Origin: Acidobacteriota bacterium
GTDB lineage: Bacteria > Acidobacteriota > Terriglobia > Terriglobales > Acidobacteriaceae
Direction: 5' to 3'
DNA length: 37,376 nt
Assembly: GCA_021780075.1 (NCBI GenBank)
Contig: JAJXZL010000047.1
Span: 1-37,376 of the forward strand
Below the pieces are notes generated by a model. It was given only the letters and a program-made list of their open reading frames with translations, was not told the origin of the DNA and searched no databases. Below are positions 8,840 through 16,752 of this stretch, piece after piece (positions within the stretch are counted from its first letter, which is position 1; each line of letters begins with the position of its first letter). The position numbers and the translations under genes are program-made.

Positions 8840-9205
8840 TCAGGCGGCGTGTCCGGACCGCTCCTTGTCAATTGAATGGTCGCCAGAATGGCCGTTGGAG
8901 TGGCCGTTCTGATGAACGGGTTGCAGGCGGAAAGAGTTTTCGCCTGACGGGATCATGGCCAGCGGGACGGGGCTGCGATCGCATTTGTCGTGGAGATGCT
9001 TGTTCTCAAGCCAGGCGCAGAGCCGGGGATCGAAGATTTCAGGCTTATCCTGCCAGAAGTGGGGCGAAAGTCCACACCGAATCGAGAGATGATCCAGCTG
9101 TAACTCGATTGCATCGATCTGTTTAGGAAAATAACGGCGGACATTATTTACGCCAACATGCAGCCCGGTAAGGCCCCGACCCTTGCATTGTGTTCTGACC
9201 ACCAT
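8840..9205 (-). CDS. Conserved small hypothetical protein
   Basis: A protein of about 121 residues when started at the ATG at 9205 (an ATG at 9223 is also in frame). No known domain is recognised, but the central part is protein-like, with the ordered segment [19 protein letters not shown], then [22 protein letters not shown] and [18 protein letters not shown]. Codon choice fits a real gene. The tail (about 100-121) is a low-complexity His/Asn/Gly/Ser stretch ([14 protein letters not shown]). The ribosome site is weak. It lies upstream of dapD on the same strand with an 88-base gap, so co-transcription is possible. Function is unknown. Confidence 0.6.
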   Translation of the reverse strand: MVVRTQCKGRGLTGLHVGVNNVRRYFPKQIDAIELQLDHLSIRCGLSPHFWQDKPEIFDPRLCAWLENKHLHDKCDRSPVPLAMIPSGENSFRLQPVHQNGHSNGHSGDHSIDKERSGHAA

Positions 9206-9574
9206 AGCGTACCTTTTTCTCAACTTCGGATGAAGTCAGTGAAGGAAGCACGGTTGCGGGAAGCCGCCGCTGAGATCGGAAAGCCGCAGAGCGGCCTTCT
9301 ACGTTCAAACTCGACCAGCGGGTACGCCGATTTGGGTTGATGGTGCCCTGTTCCTGTTCCCCTGTCAAGCGCTATCCGAGAGTTGCATCGTGTGCCCGAG
9401 GGTGCTTTTGGCGATCTGTGTCTGGGCGCAACGATGCCGCGGTCTGAATAGCTCACGAACCTTACGATCTTATAGATGCAGGATGCGGGATTTTGGTAAG
9501 CAGGAAAATGGCACTTTAGCGAGTTAGATGAAAGTTACGGCAACGGGGAGGCGCAGTTATCAGCAGACCACGCG
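9206..9574. other. Gene-free stretch
   Basis: About 370 bases between two minus-strand genes. No protein family, strong ribosome site or clean hairpin is evident. It must hold the terminator of the sugar operon and the promoter of the small hypothetical gene, but neither can be pinpointed by eye. Confidence 0.35.
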
Positions 9575-10714
9575 CTATGACGGTTGCGGGAACATGGCCG
9601 CATCGCGGAGCGCGGAAGCTACCTTTTCCTGCTGGCTTGAGGAAATGCGGTTAAAGAAAGGCAGGGCGAGAGTACGGCGGGCGATGGATTCAGTGAGGGG
9701 CAGCCGGGCTGCGGCGGCGCTGGTTTGGCTGCGCCAGGCGGGCTGCAGGTGGATGGGTGCGAAGTAGCGTCCGGTGGCGATGCCCTCGGCGGCAAGAGCG
9801 GCCTGGATGCGGTCGCGGTCTGCTTTCTGCGGCAGGCGGACGACGAAGACGAACCAGCTGATGGTGCGGCAGGGCAGCTCGAGGGGCGGCAGTTCGAGGC
9901 CGGGGATTTCAGCGAGCAAGGCGTGATAGCGCTCAGCGGCGGCACGGCGGCGGGCGAGCATTTCACCGATCCGGCTGAGCTGGACGCGGCCGAGGGCGCA
10001 GGCGAGGTCGGAGAGGCGGTAGTTGTAGCCGATTTCAGCGTGGTCAAGCCAGCCGGCTTCCGGATTGCGGCCTTGATTGCGGAGGCTGCGCAGGCGGGCG
10101 GCGTGCACGGGGTCGCGAGCGAGGATGGCTCCGCCTTCGCCGGTGGTGAGCTGCTTGTTGGGATAGAAGCCGAAGACGGCGAGGTCGCCGAAACTGCCGG
10201 CGCGCTGGCCGTCGAACTCGGCTCCGATGGCCTCGCAGGCGTCTTCAATGAGGGCGAGATGGTGACGGCGGGCAATGGCCTGGAGTGCGTCCATTTCGGC
10301 TGGGACGCCGAAGGTGTGGACGACGAGGATGGCGCGGGTGCGCGGGGTGATGGCCTGCTCGACGGCGGCGGGCGAGAGATTGAGGGTGACAGGGTCAATT
10401 TCCGCAAAGACGGGCGTAGCGCGCACCTGGAGCACGGCGTTGGCGACGGCAATGAATGTGAAGGAAGGCAGGATGACTTCGTGGCCTTCTCCGATGCCGA
10501 GGGTGACGAGCGCGAGATGAAGACCGGCGGTGCCGGAGCTGACGGCGACGGCGTGGGGCATGTGGTGATAGGTGGCGAATGTCTGCTCAAAGGCGGCAAG
10601 TTCGGGGCCGAGGCTCAGGTGCGGCGTGCGCAGGACGGCGGTGACGGCATCGATTTCAGCCTGGGTAATGTCGGGCGCGGAGAGCGGGATTGGGGCGTTC
10701 TTTTGCTCGGTCAT
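9575..10714 (-). CDS. DegT/DnrJ/EryC1/StrS sugar aminotransferase (LegC/PseC-like)
   Basis: A 379-residue PLP-dependent fold-type I aminotransferase that would add an amino group to a keto-sugar nucleotide. The PLP lysine is K187 in GFYPNKQLTTGEGG, the aspartate that contacts the pyridine nitrogen is D158 in LIEDACEAIGA, and the SSGTAGLHLAL phosphate-binding region is at about 59-70. Its start overlaps the stop of the 2-epimerase gene (ATGA). Next to a CapD-like dehydratase, the expected substrate is a UDP-4-keto-6-deoxy-HexNAc, giving a 4-amino sugar as in bacillosamine or legionaminic acid routes. The exact product cannot be read from sequence; other DegT enzymes use different keto sugars. 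Confidence 0.88.
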   Translation of the reverse strand: MTEQKNAPIPLSAPDITQAEIDAVTAVLRTPHLSLGPELAAFEQTFATYHHMPHAVAVSSGTAGLHLALVTLGIGEGHEVILPSFTFIAVANAVLQVRATPVFAEIDPVTLNLSPAAVEQAITPRTRAILVVHTFGVPAEMDALQAIARRHHLALIEDACEAIGAEFDGQRAGSFGDLAVFGFYPNKQLTTGEGGAILARDPVHAARLRSLRNQGRNPEAGWLDHAEIGYNYRLSDLACALGRVQLSRIGEMLARRRAAAERYHALLAEIPGLELPPLELPCRTISWFVFVVRLPQKADRDRIQAALAAEGIATGRYFAPIHLQPAWRSQTSAAAARLPLTESIARRTLALPFFNRISSSQQEKVASALRDAAMFPQPS

Positions 10715-11898
10715 GCGTGGCTGGACTCTTCTGGAATGGGGACGGGCTGCTTGATGAGCAGGTTGCCGAGCGGGACGGAGGTAAGGACGCGGGTGATGGT
10801 CTCGGCGGCGGTTCCGTTGCCGTAGGGGTTGGCCATGCCGCGCAGGCTGGCGCGGAACTGCGGCGAGAGCGCGTGGCGGATGGTGGTTCGGATGGCCTCG
10901 GTTTCGGCGGGTGCGTCGAGGATGTTGGGGGCGCGCTCGCGGCCTTGCTGGCGCATGCCTACATTGACGACGGGCAGGGCGAAGGATGCTGCTTCCATGA
11001 TGCCGCTGGAGGAGTTGCCGAGGAGCGCGTCGGCCTGGGCGAGAAGGCTCCAGTAGGTGATGGCGTCGAGGTTGACGTAAATGTGCGTGTTGGAGCGCGA
11101 TGCGGCAAGGGCGCGAGTGCGCTCGATGAGGGCGTGGCTGCCGGCGTCGGCATTGGGGTAGACGAAGATGAGTTGGCCGGGTGTTTGCGCGAGCGCGGCG
11201 AAAAAGGCGTCGGCCTCGGCATTGGTGTCGCGCAGGATGGTGACGGGATGCCAGGCGGCGACGAGCGTGGGCGGTGTGAGCGCGAGGCCGAGGCGGGCCT
11301 CGAGCGCGGCGCGATCGAGCAGCGCGGAGCGGCGCATGTGGTCGAGCGACGGCGCGCCGGCATGATGGACGCGCCAGGGCTCCTCGCCCATGGCGATGAC
11401 GCGGCGTCGGGCGGTTTGTGTTGAAGTGAAATGAATGTGCGCGAGCTTGGTGAGGGCGTTGCGTATGTGGTCGTCGATGGCTCCCTGGCTGACTTCGCCG
11501 CCTTCGATGTGGGCGATGGGGATGCGCAGAGCGAGGGCGACGGAGGCGGGCGCGAGCATTTCGTAGCGGTCGGCGATGAGGAGCAGCAGGTCAGGCCGCC
11601 AGGCGGTGAGCGCGTCGGCCAGGCCAAGGATGGCGATGCCGATGGTCTTGGCCATGCCGGTGTCAGTGTCCGAGCTGAGGAGGCACTCGATGCGCGCCTT
11701 GATGGGAAAGCCGTCGCGCTCGATTTCTGCGATGGTGTTGCCGAACTCCGGCGAGAGATGCGGGCCGAGCACGAAGACGCCCAGCTCGACGCCGGGGTGC
11801 GCGGCCAGTTCGCGGAGCGGCCAGTAGAGATGGCTGTAGTCTGCGCGCGAGGTGGTGACGACGGCGATGCGGCGCGGGCATGCGGCTTGCTGCGTCAT
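10711..11898 (-). CDS. Hydrolysing UDP-N-acetylhexosamine 2-epimerase (NeuC/LegG-like)
   Basis: This 395-residue protein fits the hydrolysing UDP-GlcNAc 2-epimerase family, which releases UDP and inverts C2 to supply ManNAc-type sugars for sialic or legionaminic acids. Family strings include VVTTSRADYSHLYWPL near the N-terminus, IAHIEGGEVSQGAIDDHIRNALTKLAH in the middle, and the nucleotide-binding GNSSSGIMEAASF followed by VVNVGMRQQGRERAPNI. It is coupled by ATGA overlaps to the dehydratase before it and the aminotransferase after it. LegG is favoured over NeuC because those partners would convert the UDP-sugar first, but the specificity is inferred. Confidence 0.88.
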   Translation of the reverse strand: MTQQAACPRRIAVVTTSRADYSHLYWPLRELAAHPGVELGVFVLGPHLSPEFGNTIAEIERDGFPIKARIECLLSSDTDTGMAKTIGIAILGLADALTAWRPDLLLLIADRYEMLAPASVALALRIPIAHIEGGEVSQGAIDDHIRNALTKLAHIHFTSTQTARRRVIAMGEEPWRVHHAGAPSLDHMRRSALLDRAALEARLGLALTPPTLVAAWHPVTILRDTNAEADAFFAALAQTPGQLIFVYPNADAGSHALIERTRALAASRSNTHIYVNLDAITYWSLLAQADALLGNSSSGIMEAASFALPVVNVGMRQQGRERAPNILDAPAETEAIRTTIRHALSPQFRASLRGMANPYGNGTAAETITRVLTSVPLGNLLIKQPVPIPEESSHA

Positions 11899-12998
11899 GG
11901 GGAAACTCGCTGACTGCTGCGGCTGGCCAGGGCGAGCAAGGCGGGGCTGGGCGTGTAGTTGGGCACGAGTTCCCGGAGATGGCCCAGGGCGGCGGCGAGG
12001 TCGCGGGCTTCGAGCGCTGCGCGGAGCGCGGTGAGCGCGCAGTGGAGCTGGTTGTGGCCAAGGAGTTGCGCGTGGATGCGGAGCAGGCTGGTTGCGTGCG
12101 CGGGTTGCGCGCTTTCAGCGGACGAAAAGAGGTGTTCGACCTCTTTATCCCCAGGGCGCGGGTGAGCGAACTCGCTGGGAATGGCGCGGCCGGGTGCGAG
12201 TTCGCGGGCCATGAAGCGTGCGAGATCGACGATGAAGTGCGGAGCCGGGAGCGCGGGTGCGAGCAGGGGGGACGGTTCTGGGCTGCATGCGGCGGCGAGC
12301 AGAAGGCTGGCTGCTTCATCGAGGGTGAGGAAGTAACGGCGGGCTGCCGGGTCGGTTACGGTGATGGGTCCGCCGTGGGCAATTTGGCGGGCGAAGATCT
12401 CGGCTACGCTGTCGCGCGAGGCGAGCACGTTGCCAAGGCGCAGCGCGGTGCCTCCGGCGGCCAGCGCGATGTGCTCCGCGACGCGCTTGGTTGCGCCCAT
12501 GATGGATGCAGGCTCGACGGCCTTATCGGTGGAGAGCAGGATCACGCGGGCGGCGTGCGCAGAAGCAGCGGAGACGAGTGCGTGGGTGCCAAAGACGTTG
12601 TTGGCAATGGCGGCGAGGGGTTGTTCCTCCATGAGCGGGACGTGCTTGAAGGCGGCGGCATGAAAGACGATGCGCGGCGCGTGGACGGAAAAGATTTCGT
12701 CGAGGAGCGCGTTGTCTGTGACGTTGCCCAGGATGAATGTGACGGGCGCCGTGACTCCTGCATCGGACACTATGCGCTGAAGCGCGTAGAGATGGCTTTC
12801 AGAGGCCTCAAGCAGGACGAGCTGCGAGGGCGCGAAGGCGGCAAGGCGCAGAGCGAGCGCGGAGCCGATGGAGCCGCCCGCTCCCGTGACGAGGATGGGC
12901 TTGTTGCGCAGAGCGTCGAGTGACTCTGGCAATGGCGCGGGCAGGCGCGGGCGCGCGAGGAAGGCGTGCCAGTCGATGCTTTCAAGGGAACGCGTCAC
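11895..12998 (-). CDS. CapD/LegB-like NDP-sugar 4,6-dehydratase/epimerase (soluble)
   Basis: A 367-residue extended short-chain dehydrogenase/reductase of the polysaccharide biosynthesis (CapD/FlaA1) type. The Rossmann motif GAGGSIGS lies at about 39-46. The active-site region reads STDKAVEPASIMGATKR (156-172), with Met where many SDRs have the catalytic Tyr, as in PglF/CapD/WbpM-type 4,6-dehydratases. The membrane domains of WbpM-type proteins are absent, so it should be cytoplasmic. From about residue 290 the C-terminus carries a helical extension of uncertain role. Start is GTG at 12998. It heads the three-gene sugar operon and probably makes the UDP-4-keto-6-deoxy-HexNAc used by the aminotransferase; the exact stereochemistry is not deducible. 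Confidence 0.85.
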   Translation of the reverse strand: MTRSLESIDWHAFLARPRLPAPLPESLDALRNKPILVTGAGGSIGSALALRLAAFAPSQLVLLEASESHLYALQRIVSDAGVTAPVTFILGNVTDNALLDEIFSVHAPRIVFHAAAFKHVPLMEEQPLAAIANNVFGTHALVSAASAHAARVILLSTDKAVEPASIMGATKRVAEHIALAAGGTALRLGNVLASRDSVAEIFARQIAHGGPITVTDPAARRYFLTLDEAASLLLAAACSPEPSPLLAPALPAPHFIVDLARFMARELAPGRAIPSEFAHPRPGDKEVEHLFSSAESAQPAHATSLLRIHAQLLGHNQLHCALTALRAALEARDLAAALGHLRELVPNYTPSPALLALASRSSQRVSP

Positions 12999-13014
12999 GG
13001 CTCAAGTATAAATT
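12999..13014 (-). promoter_or_regulatory. Possible -10 box for a leaderless sugar-operon transcript
   Basis: On the minus strand TATACT is followed by six bases and then the GTG start, so a transcript could begin at or very near the start codon. No Shine-Dalgarno is visible before this GTG, which agrees with a leaderless message. The -35 region is weak, so the call is tentative. Confidence 0.3.
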
Positions 13015-13253
13015 GCGCATGGTGCGAGCAGGCGCGCGGCGTGGCCGGCGAACGGCAAGGCGCACGCGGATATTTGCGCAGGGGCAAAAGTTCGCGTTCA
13101 TTGTGTTCAATTTATGTACGGGCTGAAGCAGGTGCCCTTCCAACTGACCCACTGCCGCAGATTGCGGCCGGTGCGAATGGCGGGTGCGCTCGCATACACT
13201 GGATGGTTCCCCGATTTTCTACGGGCCGCAGAGGCCCGGCCGGTTTGGAGAAA

Positions 13254-16200
13254 ATGTTGCGTAAGAAATGGATGCGAATGGGCGGGTGTGCGGCCCTGCT
13301 GGTTGTTGCGGCGGCTGCGATGGCGGCGGAGACGCACAATGACGCTGCGGCGATTGTGCTGAACAATCGCGGTGTGGCGCAGATGGGGCAGCAGTTCACC
13401 GAGCGCGCCGAACAGAGTTTTGCCGCGGCGTTCAAGAAGGATCCGAAGCTGGCGCAGGCCGCCATTAATGACGGCATCGCGCTGATGACGCTGCAGAAGC
13501 TGCCCGAAGCCAAGGATGCTCTGCAAAAGGCCATCGCGCTTGAGCCCAGGAACCCGCAGGCGTGGTACAACCTGGGCCTTGCTCAGCACGCGAACAACGA
13601 GCTGGATGCGGCGCTGGCGAGCTTCAAGCAGGCGGTGAAGTACGACCCGCGGGACGTGGACTCCTATTATTTTGAAGGCGTCTGCTACCAGGAGATGAAG
13701 CAGTTCGATCAAGCGATTACGGTGCTGAAGCAGGCGCTGGCGATCAATCCGCTGCATGCTTCGTCGGAGTTTGCGATCGCGCGGGCGCTGCAGCGCTCGG
13801 GGCACCCGCAGGAGGCGCGCGAGCACTTCAAGCTTTTCCAGCACATGACGAGTACGAAGATTTCCGCTGCGATCGGGCTGGCGTATGGCGAGCAGGGGCA
13901 CTACTCAACGGTGACGCCTGTGGAAGAGCCGCAGGAAGTTGAGAAGCAGATGATTCCGGTGAAGCTGGAGGCGGAGACGATGATTCCCCAGGTCTCAAAA
14001 TCGAGACCCGGGGCACCCGGCTTCAATGGCACAGGCGGGGCATGCATGCTGGACGTGACCGGTTCGGGCCAGACGGACCTGATTGTGATGGCGTCGGGAG
14101 CGCAGGCGATTCGCGTGCTGCATCGCCTGGCTAATGGAAGCTTTGAAGATCTGGATGCGACGGCCGCGGGGCTGAAGGCAGCGGGCCATGCGGTGGCGTG
14201 CACGGTGGGCGATTTTGACGCCGATGGATTGAACGATCTGGCGGTGGCGCTGGACGATGGCGTGCGACTGTTCCGCAATCTGGGGCACGGCAAGTTTGAA
14301 GATGCGACGGCGGAGACGGGGATCACGGCGCGCAATCGGCCCACGGGCATCACGTTTGTGGACTACGACCATGACGGCGATCTGGACCTGCTGCTGACGG
14401 GAAACGCTTTGAAGGCAGGCGATGAATCGAATGTGCTATGGCGTAACAACGGGAACAAGACGTTCACCGAAGTGACGGCAGAAACAGGACTGGGCGGCAG
14501 CAGCAGGACGGCGACGGCGATCCTGACCGACTTCAATAATGACCGTGCGGTGGACCTGGCGATGACCGGCGACAGCGCAGCGCCGGTGCTGTATGTGAAT
14601 CCGCGCGAGGGCAAGTATCCGACACAGGCTTTGTATGACGCGAAGCTGCCTGCTACAGAAGGCATCGCGGTGCTGGACTACGACAAAGACGGCTGGATGG
14701 ACATTGCTGTGACGCACGCGGGCGCTCCGGGGCTGACGCTGTGGCGCAATGTGGCGGGGCCGAACAATGTGGGACGGCGCTTTGAGCGCGTGAGCCTTCC
14801 CTTGCACGACGGAGTGCGCGGGTGGGGCTTGACGCCTATCGATATTGATAACGATGGATGGGTTGATCTGGCTGCGATTGTGCAGACAAGCGTGGGACCG
14901 CGGGTGAAGGTGTTTCGCAATCGCGGCGATGGCAGCTTTGACGACGTGAGCCGCGAACTTGGGCTGGACCGCGTGAAGCTGATTGCGCCGCGCGGACTGA
15001 TTGCCGCTGACGTGGATGGCGATGGAGCGGCGGACCTGATTGTGACGCAGGAGAACGCGCCGCCGGTGCTGCTGCGCAATGTGGGCGCGAACAAGAACAA
15101 CTTTGTGCGGCTGGAACTGACGGGCTATGCGGATAACAAGACGGCGCTGGGCTCGAAGGTGGAGATTTTTGCCAACGGCCAGTGGCAGAAGTGGGAGCTG
15201 GCTGGTGCGTCAGGCTACCAGACGCAAGGCGCTCCGCAACTGCTGATTGGGCTGGGCAAGGCCAAGGGCATTGATCTGCTGCGCATTCTGTGGCCCACGG
15301 GCGTGCTGCAGGATGAGATTGATTTGCCGCAGAAGCCGGTGATCGCGATGAAGGAAGCGGATCGGCGCGGAAGCTCGTGTCCGGTTCTGTTTGCATGGGA
15401 TGGACACAAATACAAGCTGGTGACGGACGTCATTGGCGCAGGAGTGGTGGGGCACTGGTTCACACCCACGCGGCGCAATACGCCGAATCCGAGCGAGTGG
15501 ATCAAGGTGGACGGCGGGCAGGTGGAGACGGTGAACGGCAAGGTGAGCCTGCGCTTTATTGAGCCAATGGAAGAAGTGAACTACATTGACCAACTGCGGC
15601 TGGTGGCGGTGGATCACCCGGAGAATGTGGAAGTGAATCCGGACGAGAAGTTTCTGGACGATCCGCCGTTTGCGTCGGGGCGCGTGGTGGCGTCAGAGAG
15701 CGCGCGGCTGCCAGTGGGCGCATGGGATGGAGAAGGGCGCGACGTGCTGGCGCAGCTGAGCCGACGCGATCACCAGTTTGCGAGCGGATTCAAGCCGCTG
15801 CCGTATGACGGCTTTGCCAACGAGCACACGTTGACGCTCGACCTGGGCGATGTAAATGCGCATGCGCCGCTGCGTCTGCTGATGACGGGCTACGTGAACT
15901 ACTTCAGCGCGACGTCGCTGTATGCCGCGTGGCAGGCAGGGGTGAAGCCGATTTCGCCGTACGTGGAGGCGCAATTGGCGGATGGAACATGGCAGCGCAT
16001 TCCGGGCGAGGCGGGCTTCCCGGCAGGACTGGAGCGGACGATTGTGGTGGACCTGACGGGCAAGCTGCCAGCGGGCACGCGACGGATTCGCCTGGTAAGC
16101 AACCTGGAAATTTATTGGGACCAGGTGCTGGTGGACAATCACGCCGAGGGCCAGGTGCGCACGGAAGAAGTGCCGCTGGCGCTGGCGACGGAGCAGTTCC

Positions 16201-16718
16201 GAGGGTATCCGAAGCAGATGGAGGGAGCGAGCCCCGGCGATCTGGACTATGACTACAACCGCGTGAGCCTGACGGGGCCGTTCCAGCATCAACGCGGCAA
16301 CTACACACACCTGGGCGATGTGACCGCGCTGGTGACGGGCATCGACGACCGCTATGCGATCTTCGGCAGCGGTGAGGAGATTGCGACGGAGTTCGACGTG
16401 AGCAAGCTGCCTGCGCTGCCCGCGCACTGGAAGCGCGACTACTTCTTCTATGCCAACGGGTATGTGAAGGACATGGACTGGTGGGATGCCTCGCCGTTTA
16501 CGGTGTCGCAACTGCCGTTCCATCACATGAGCAGGTATCCGTATCCGGCAAGCGAAAAGTTCCCGGACGATGCGGATGCGCTGGCATACCAGTTGAACTG
16601 GAACGACAGGTTTGATACCGGCGAGCCGGTGCGGTCGTATCGCTTTGACTACCAGGTGCTGCCCTCGACGCCAAAGGACGACACGTTGCCCGCGGCGACA
16701 ACAGCGGATCGTCCATGA
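13254..16718 (+). CDS. Secreted TPR plus CRTAC (FG-GAP/VCBS, ASPIC/UnbV) protein
   Basis: A 1154-residue exported protein. The start at 13254 (GGAG three bases upstream) gives a signal peptide at 1-24 (RKKWMR then a hydrophobic run ending AMA). TPR helices cover about 34-195, with repeats such as AWYNLGLAQHANNELDAALASFKQAV. FG-GAP/VCBS blades with calcium-type DxDxDG loops span about 255-610 (DFDADGLNDL, DYDHDGDLDL, DYDKDGWMDI, DVDGDGAADL). An ASPIC/UnbV domain lies at about 619-690 (GSKVEIFANG, LRILWPTG). A further 450 residues form an uncharacterised C-terminal domain. Residues 245-257 are encoded by an in-frame dispersed repeat. Such proteins are predicted to be surface or periplasmic binding proteins; no ligand is known. 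Confidence 0.85.
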   Translation: MLRKKWMRMGGCAALLVVAAAAMAAETHNDAAAIVLNNRGVAQMGQQFTERAEQSFAAAFKKDPKLAQAAINDGIALMTLQKLPEAKDALQKAIALEPRNPQAWYNLGLAQHANNELDAALASFKQAVKYDPRDVDSYYFEGVCYQEMKQFDQAITVLKQALAINPLHASSEFAIARALQRSGHPQEAREHFKLFQHMTSTKISAAIGLAYGEQGHYSTVTPVEEPQEVEKQMIPVKLEAETMIPQVSKSRPGAPGFNGTGGACMLDVTGSGQTDLIVMASGAQAIRVLHRLANGSFEDLDATAAGLKAAGHAVACTVGDFDADGLNDLAVALDDGVRLFRNLGHGKFEDATAETGITARNRPTGITFVDYDHDGDLDLLLTGNALKAGDESNVLWRNNGNKTFTEVTAETGLGGSSRTATAILTDFNNDRAVDLAMTGDSAAPVLYVNPREGKYPTQALYDAKLPATEGIAVLDYDKDGWMDIAVTHAGAPGLTLWRNVAGPNNVGRRFERVSLPLHDGVRGWGLTPIDIDNDGWVDLAAIVQTSVGPRVKVFRNRGDGSFDDVSRELGLDRVKLIAPRGLIAADVDGDGAADLIVTQENAPPVLLRNVGANKNNFVRLELTGYADNKTALGSKVEIFANGQWQKWELAGASGYQTQGAPQLLIGLGKAKGIDLLRILWPTGVLQDEIDLPQKPVIAMKEADRRGSSCPVLFAWDGHKYKLVTDVIGAGVVGHWFTPTRRNTPNPSEWIKVDGGQVETVNGKVSLRFIEPMEEVNYIDQLRLVAVDHPENVEVNPDEKFLDDPPFASGRVVASESARLPVGAWDGEGRDVLAQLSRRDHQFASGFKPLPYDGFANEHTLTLDLGDVNAHAPLRLLMTGYVNYFSATSLYAAWQAGVKPISPYVEAQLADGTWQRIPGEAGFPAGLERTIVVDLTGKLPAGTRRIRLVSNLEIYWDQVLVDNHAEGQVRTEEVPLALATEQFRGYPKQMEGASPGDLDYDYNRVSLTGPFQHQRGNYTHLGDVTALVTGIDDRYAIFGSGEEIATEFDVSKLPALPAHWKRDYFFYANGYVKDMDWWDASPFTVSQLPFHHMSRYPYPASEKFPDDADALAYQLNWNDRFDTGEPVRSYRFDYQVLPSTPKDDTLPAATTADRP
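13987..14021. repeat. Dispersed 35-nt palindromic element, copy 2 (inside a CDS)
   Basis: Left arm CCCAGGTCTC, centre AAAATC, right arm GAGACCCGGGG; the 10-bp stem has one G-T wobble. It lies in frame inside the TPR-CRTAC gene, adding PQVSKSRPGAPG between the TPR region and the first FG-GAP blade. It matches the elements at 7240 and 36270. Confidence 0.75.
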
Positions 16719-16752
16719 CGGGCCGCATTGGGACAGACGCCGCCTGCGCGGC

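Noticed and set aside
7996..9126. 376-residue plus-strand open frame opposite dapD
   Set aside because: Made of Asp/Gly/Ala runs produced by reading the GC-biased complement of dapD; no domain, and dapD is certain.
9725..11913. Long plus-strand open frames opposite the sugar operon
   Set aside because: Low-complexity Gly/Asp/Glu/Ala translations on the antisense of three recognisable enzymes.
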